Assembly: GCA_009911195.1 (NCBI GenBank)
Contig: QXWV01000039.1
Location: 1-34,848, forward strand
Length of the DNA stretch: 34,848 nt
Direction of reading: 5' to 3'
DNA from: Lachnospiraceae bacterium
Lineage (GTDB): Bacteria; Bacillota; Clostridia; Lachnospirales; Lachnospiraceae
Both the position numbers and the translations under genes were made by a program. This document shows positions 31,736-34,848 of this stretch, in pieces. A model generated the notes under the pieces. It searched no databases. It was not told where the DNA came from and was given only the letters and a program-made list of their open reading frames with translations. How positions within the stretch are numbered: the first letter of the stretch is position 1; the number at the start of each line of letters is the position of its first letter.

Positions 31736-32743
31736 ATGGAGAATAGGATAAACCCTGCCGATGTGCCCAAAAAGAAATTGTATACCGGGGAAGAGATACC
31801 TTCCGTAGGCTTGGGAACCTTTGGTTCTGATAAGTATACGCCAAAACAGGTCAGCGATGCGGTATATGGGGCGATTACGAGCGGATACCGTCTGATTGAC
31901 TGTGCATCGGTATATCAGAATGAAGATAAAATCGGAGAAGTATTGCAAAAGGTCTTTGCAGAAACGGATATTAAGCGGGAAGAGCTTTTTATCACTTCAA
32001 AAGTGTGGAATGATATGCACCGGGAGGTATTGCTATCTTGTGAAAAGAGTCTGAAGGACTTGCGGTTGGATTACATAGACTTATACTTTGTGCATTGGCC
32101 TTTTCCAAATTATCATGCGCCGGGCTGTGACGGCGATTCCAGGAATCCGGATTCCAAGCCTTTTTCTGTGGATGAATTCATGGATACATGGAGGCAGTGC
32201 GAGGAATTGGTGGATAAAGGGATGGTCCGTTACATAGGGATGTCCAACATGACGATTCCCAAGCTGGAGGCGGTATTGCCGTTATGCAGGATTAAACCGG
32301 CAGCTTTGGAAATGGAATGCCATCCGGGATTCCAGCAGCCGGAACTCTTTGAATATGCCTTGAAACAGGGGATACAGCCTATCGGATATTGCCCGATTGG
32401 CTCTCCTTCCAGGCCGGAAAGGGATAGGACCAGCGAAGATATTGCGGATACCCAGATGGAAGAAATCATAGCGATTGCCGAAGCACATCAGGTACATCCG
32501 GCCATTGTCTGCCTGAAATGGGCAGTGCAAAGGGGTCAGATACCGATTCCCTTCTCGGTAAAAGAACCCCAATATTTAAGCAATCTAAAATGCGTGACAG
32601 AAGACCCGTTAACTCCGGAAGAGATGGAAAAAATAAAGGAAGCGGATAAAGGCTGCCGCCTGATTAAAGGCCAGGTATTTTTATGGCCGGGGGCTTCCGG
32701 ATGGGAAGACCTATGGGATTTGGATGGCAGTATCAATTCATGA
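31736..32743 (+). CDS. Aldo-keto reductase
   Basis: 335-residue NADPH-type oxidoreductase with a TIM-barrel fold. The catalytic tetrad is readable: Asp in RLIDCASVYQNE, Tyr in the same motif, Lys in LFITSKVWND and His in YFVHWPFP. Cofactor-side motifs are YIGMSNM and IPIPFSVKEPQYLSNLK. AGGAGG (31724-31729) lies six bases upstream of the ATG. It is in an operon with the zinc dehydrogenase. A lactaldehyde or other aldose reductase role is conceivable but not shown. The protein ends with an extra segment (FLWPGASGWEDLWDLDGSINS) not typical of all members. Confidence 0.9.
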   Translation: MENRINPADVPKKKLYTGEEIPSVGLGTFGSDKYTPKQVSDAVYGAITSGYRLIDCASVYQNEDKIGEVLQKVFAETDIKREELFITSKVWNDMHREVLLSCEKSLKDLRLDYIDLYFVHWPFPNYHAPGCDGDSRNPDSKPFSVDEFMDTWRQCEELVDKGMVRYIGMSNMTIPKLEAVLPLCRIKPAALEMECHPGFQQPELFEYALKQGIQPIGYCPIGSPSRPERDRTSEDIADTQMEEIIAIAEAHQVHPAIVCLKWAVQRGQIPIPFSVKEPQYLSNLKCVTEDPLTPEEMEKIKEADKGCRLIKGQVFLWPGASGWEDLWDLDGSINS

Positions 32744-32827
32744 AGTTTTTCTCCGAAATGAGAAAAGATGTTGGAAATATTGACTTTGCATTTTTTAACT
32801 GATAGAATAAAGCTTATAAAAAGGTGA

Positions 32828-32853
32828 AAAGGTAGACATTTGTCTGCCTTTTT
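32828..32853 (+). terminator. Intrinsic terminator after the aldo-keto reductase gene
   Basis: AAAGGTAGAC (32828-32837) pairs with GTCTGCCTTT (32842-32851) over four bases and runs into a T-stretch. The stem is preceded by A residues, so it could work on both strands. Confidence 0.85.
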
Positions 32854-32906
32854 GCATGCGTGGGGCGCATAAGGGGATTAGGCATTTCCCCGGTATGGAG
32901 GATGAT

Positions 32907-34052
32907 ATGGTAGAATTGGTAAATTTGCTTCAAAAAATAACAACGGATGATGTAAGGAAAATGGTAATCAGCAAACCGGCATTAAAAAAGTTCCGGTACA
33001 AAAAAATTGTGATTGAAAAAAGGGAAGCCTATTATCAGGCGTGCTCGTATACGGAAAAACAGGTTTTTCATGAAAATATCCCCCCGGAGGATTTGGGAAA
33101 ATATTGTTTGGCAATGATATCCAATGAATTCCGCCAGGTAAATGCATGGGGGCAAATGGGGGAACATATTATATTGATATCCAAATCTGGCTCGTGCAGC
33201 TATAAAATGAATCAGGCAGCGGGAAATGTGAAAGGTGTGCAGGCGGAACATAACAGAAAGAAAAAATATATCCTGGAAGAAGGGATGAGGATAGAGCCAT
33301 TGGCCGATATGGGGATTTTTACAAAAGAAGGCAAAGTGGTTCGTTCCATGTATGATAAATATAAACAGATTAACCGTTTCTTAGAAATATTGAATGATGA
33401 AATTGAGAAATCTTCTTTAAAGAAGCTGAATATCATAGATTTCGGATGTGGCAAATCTTATTTGACTTTCATTGTTTATTTTTATTTAACCCAGATACGG
33501 AAACTGGAGGTAAACATGATTGGCCTGGATTTGAAAGAAGATGTCATTAGAAAATGCAATGAGGCGGCCAAAAAATATGGGTATGGGAACTTGAAATTTG
33601 AAATCGGAGATATTGGCGGCTATCATGCGCCATTTCCTGTGGATATGGTTATTACATTGCATGCATGTGATACAGCTACGGACCTGGCCCTTTATAACGC
33701 CATTAAGTGGGATGCAAAAATGATTTTTTCCGTTCCCTGCTGCCAGCATGAATTGAACCGGCAAATAAAAGCGGAATCGTTGTCCATATTAACAAATTAC
33801 GGCATTATAAAAGAAAGGTTCTGTGCCTTGGCAACCGATGCCATAAGGGCGAATTTGCTGGAATACTGCGGCTATAAGACACAATTGCTGGAATTTATCG
33901 ATTTTGAACATACCCCCAAAAATATATTGATACGTGCGGTAAAAAGGCCCATGACCCCAAAAGGGGTTAGGGAAAAGGCGCTTTCACAAGTTAATGTATT
34001 GATGGAGGAATTTGACTTTCGCCCAATGCTGTATCATCTTCTTTTGCCTTGA
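32907..34052 (+). CDS. SAM-dependent methyltransferase, METTL25/Methyltransf_32-like
   Basis: 381 residues from the ATG at 32907 (GGAGG ends four bases upstream; the frame is open from 32856). Residues about 1-160 form an N-terminal domain of unknown role. The class I methyltransferase fold starts at about 186 with NIIDFGCGKSYLTFIVYFYL. It continues with the acidic strand end MIGLDLKEDVIRKCNEAAKKYG, then VITLHACDTATDLAL and IFSVPCCQHELN. The CDTATD motif and the PCCQHELN motif are typical of the Methyltransf_32 family, many of which may modify RNA. The target is unknown. It is flanked by terminators and stands alone. Confidence 0.87.
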   Translation: MVELVNLLQKITTDDVRKMVISKPALKKFRYKKIVIEKREAYYQACSYTEKQVFHENIPPEDLGKYCLAMISNEFRQVNAWGQMGEHIILISKSGSCSYKMNQAAGNVKGVQAEHNRKKKYILEEGMRIEPLADMGIFTKEGKVVRSMYDKYKQINRFLEILNDEIEKSSLKKLNIIDFGCGKSYLTFIVYFYLTQIRKLEVNMIGLDLKEDVIRKCNEAAKKYGYGNLKFEIGDIGGYHAPFPVDMVITLHACDTATDLALYNAIKWDAKMIFSVPCCQHELNRQIKAESLSILTNYGIIKERFCALATDAIRANLLEYCGYKTQLLEFIDFEHTPKNILIRAVKRPMTPKGVREKALSQVNVLMEEFDFRPMLYHLLLP

Positions 34053-34158
34053 GCGATTCTGGTACATTTTTTAGCCATAGTAATTTTTTAACCTTTTTCT
34101 GTAAGAATTTCCATTCACAAAAATAATAGAAGACAATATAATTATTTTTATCATATTG

Positions 34159-34674
34159 CTAGTTCGTTTCTTTGGGCGGATTGGATACATCGGGGTGGAG
34201 ATAGGCATATTGCAGTGCCTTCAAATCGGAAGTTATCATAAGGCTCAAAATAATATTCCCTTCTTCCCGGTACCATACATGGCCTGCATTGGATGTGATG
34301 TCCGTTTCGTTGGTCAAGGTGTTGACAGTTCCCTCAATGATATCATAAAGCTCGAAAAGTTCCGTTTCTTCTTCGGCGGTACAAGTCCAGGCGATACACA
34401 TTAAGCGTTCTTGTTCATCAAACATATATTTGATGGTGCCCTGGCGTTCTTGATAGACTTTAGGGTAAGTATAGCAGATGCCGCCATAGACAGAGTCGTA
34501 AGTGGTATAGCCATCGCCTTCGTAAGCGATGATATCCTCCTGCGTATTATTCCAGGAGGCATCGGAAAAAGGGGAAGGGGGAATTGGCGAACTGCTTTTA
34601 CCGCAGCCGTTAAACAATAAAATACAAAGAACGGGAAGCAAAAAAAAGAAATATTTTATATGGAAATGTTTCAT
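34159..34674 (-). CDS. Lipoprotein of unknown function
   Basis: 171 residues. The signal peptide and lipobox are clear (KYFFFLLPVLCILLFNGC), and a Ser/Pro linker follows. The mature domain begins SWNNTQEDIIAYEGDGYTTYDS and contains TIKYMFDEQERLMCIAWTC and GNIILSLMIT. No catalytic motifs. GGAG lies about nine bases upstream of the ATG on the minus strand. The gene converges with the methyltransferase gene. The 106 bases between them are AT-rich with no clear terminator hairpin. Confidence 0.85.
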   Translation of the reverse strand: MKHFHIKYFFFLLPVLCILLFNGCGKSSSPIPPSPFSDASWNNTQEDIIAYEGDGYTTYDSVYGGICYTYPKVYQERQGTIKYMFDEQERLMCIAWTCTAEEETELFELYDIIEGTVNTLTNETDITSNAGHVWYREEGNIILSLMITSDLKALQYAYLHPDVSNPPKETN

Positions 34675-34777
34675 GGCAAAATCTCCTTTGCATATCGAAA
34701 ATGTATGTTGAAAGTCATAACATAAAAGATATTATAAAGACATTTTCCGGTTGTGGCAAGAGGAATTGGCAGTAAAA

Positions 34778-34843
34778 AAGTGGCTTCGCCACTTCATGAA
34801 GAACCTTCGGTTCTTCGTCAATTTATGTCCGTCTGGCGACGGA
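34778..34843. repeat. Cluster of three short hairpins at the right edge
   Basis: Hairpin 1 (34778-34794): arms AAGTGG/CCACTT, loop CTTCG. Hairpin 2 (34798-34816): arms GAAGAAC/GTTCTTC, loop CTTCG. Hairpin 3 (34828-34843): arms TCCGTC/GACGGA, loop TGGC. They occupy the region upstream of the lipoprotein start, possibly extending beyond the window. The regular spacing and identical loops suggest a REP-like intergenic repeat or a structured RNA, not a terminator. Confidence 0.6.
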
Positions 34844-34848
34844 ATTTC

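Noticed and set aside
1-34848. Search for CRISPR arrays, tRNA or rRNA genes and insertion sequences
   Set aside because: No regularly spaced direct repeats, tRNA-like cloverleaf sequences, rRNA segments or transposase genes were seen on either strand.

Overview
The window (about 35 kb, moderate GC, purine-rich coding strand, strong AGGAGG-type ribosome binding sites, TTGACA/TATAAT promoters) looks like the chromosome of an anaerobic gut Firmicute, most likely a Lachnospiraceae member. That placement is an inference from gene content and style, not from a marker gene.

The centre of the window (about 4.2-19.2 kb) is a glycyl-radical-enzyme bacterial microcompartment (BMC) locus of the fucose/rhamnose, B12-independent 1,2-propanediol type (GRM5-like). 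In order it encodes: a diol-dehydratase-type glycyl radical enzyme, its radical SAM activase, a EutS/PduU-like shell protein, a EutP/PduV GTPase, a GNAT acetyltransferase, a class II (fuculose-1-phosphate type) aldolase, a GlcG/HbpS protein, a CoA-acylating aldehyde dehydrogenase, an alcohol dehydrogenase, four BMC hexamer shell genes, the PduL phosphotransacylase, a EutN/CcmL vertex protein, the PduS-like Fe-S flavoprotein, a PduT-like trimer shell protein and a DeoR-family regulator. The expected pathway: the aldolase gives lactaldehyde, which is reduced to 1,2-propanediol. The radical enzyme dehydrates this to propanal, and the propanal is split between propanol (ADH) and propionyl-CoA, then propionyl-phosphate (ALDH, PduL). 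Aldolase, ALDH, ADH and PduL each carry a terminal amphipathic helix of the encapsulation-peptide kind. Two strong promoters (before the radical enzyme and before the aldolase) share an unusual A/C-rich operator (CACAAAAACAA and inverted forms), so the DeoR protein probably controls both.

Left flank (0.1-4.1 kb): a glucose/maltose/GlcNAc-family PTS permease preceded by a textbook RAT/terminator antitermination switch and followed by its LicT/BglG antiterminator. A PHP-family phosphatase is transcribed divergently from the BMC operon.

Right flank (19.2-27.5 kb): a lipoprotein, a large imperfect hairpin, an L-fucose mutarotase (fucU), then a YesN-type response regulator, a YesM/LytS-type kinase and a membrane-anchored sugar-binding protein with no ABC transporter beside it. 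This resembles a three-part sugar sensor. A chemoreceptor follows. No fucose isomerase, fuculokinase or transporter lies in the window. The last part (27.7-34.8 kb) holds a GH25 lysozyme without a signal peptide, a small unknown protein, an AraC regulator divergent from a zinc dehydrogenase/aldo-keto reductase pair, a METTL25-like methyltransferase, a lipoprotein and a terminal cluster of three short hairpins.

The most notable details are: a shell gene with two well-formed translation starts giving forms with and without a Lys/Glu-rich N-terminal tail; a tandem-repeat insertion in the activase; a Cys-rich linker before the aldolase encapsulation helix; the operator shared by three promoters; and hairpins in several gaps between operon genes. 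No RNA genes, CRISPR arrays or insertion sequences were seen.
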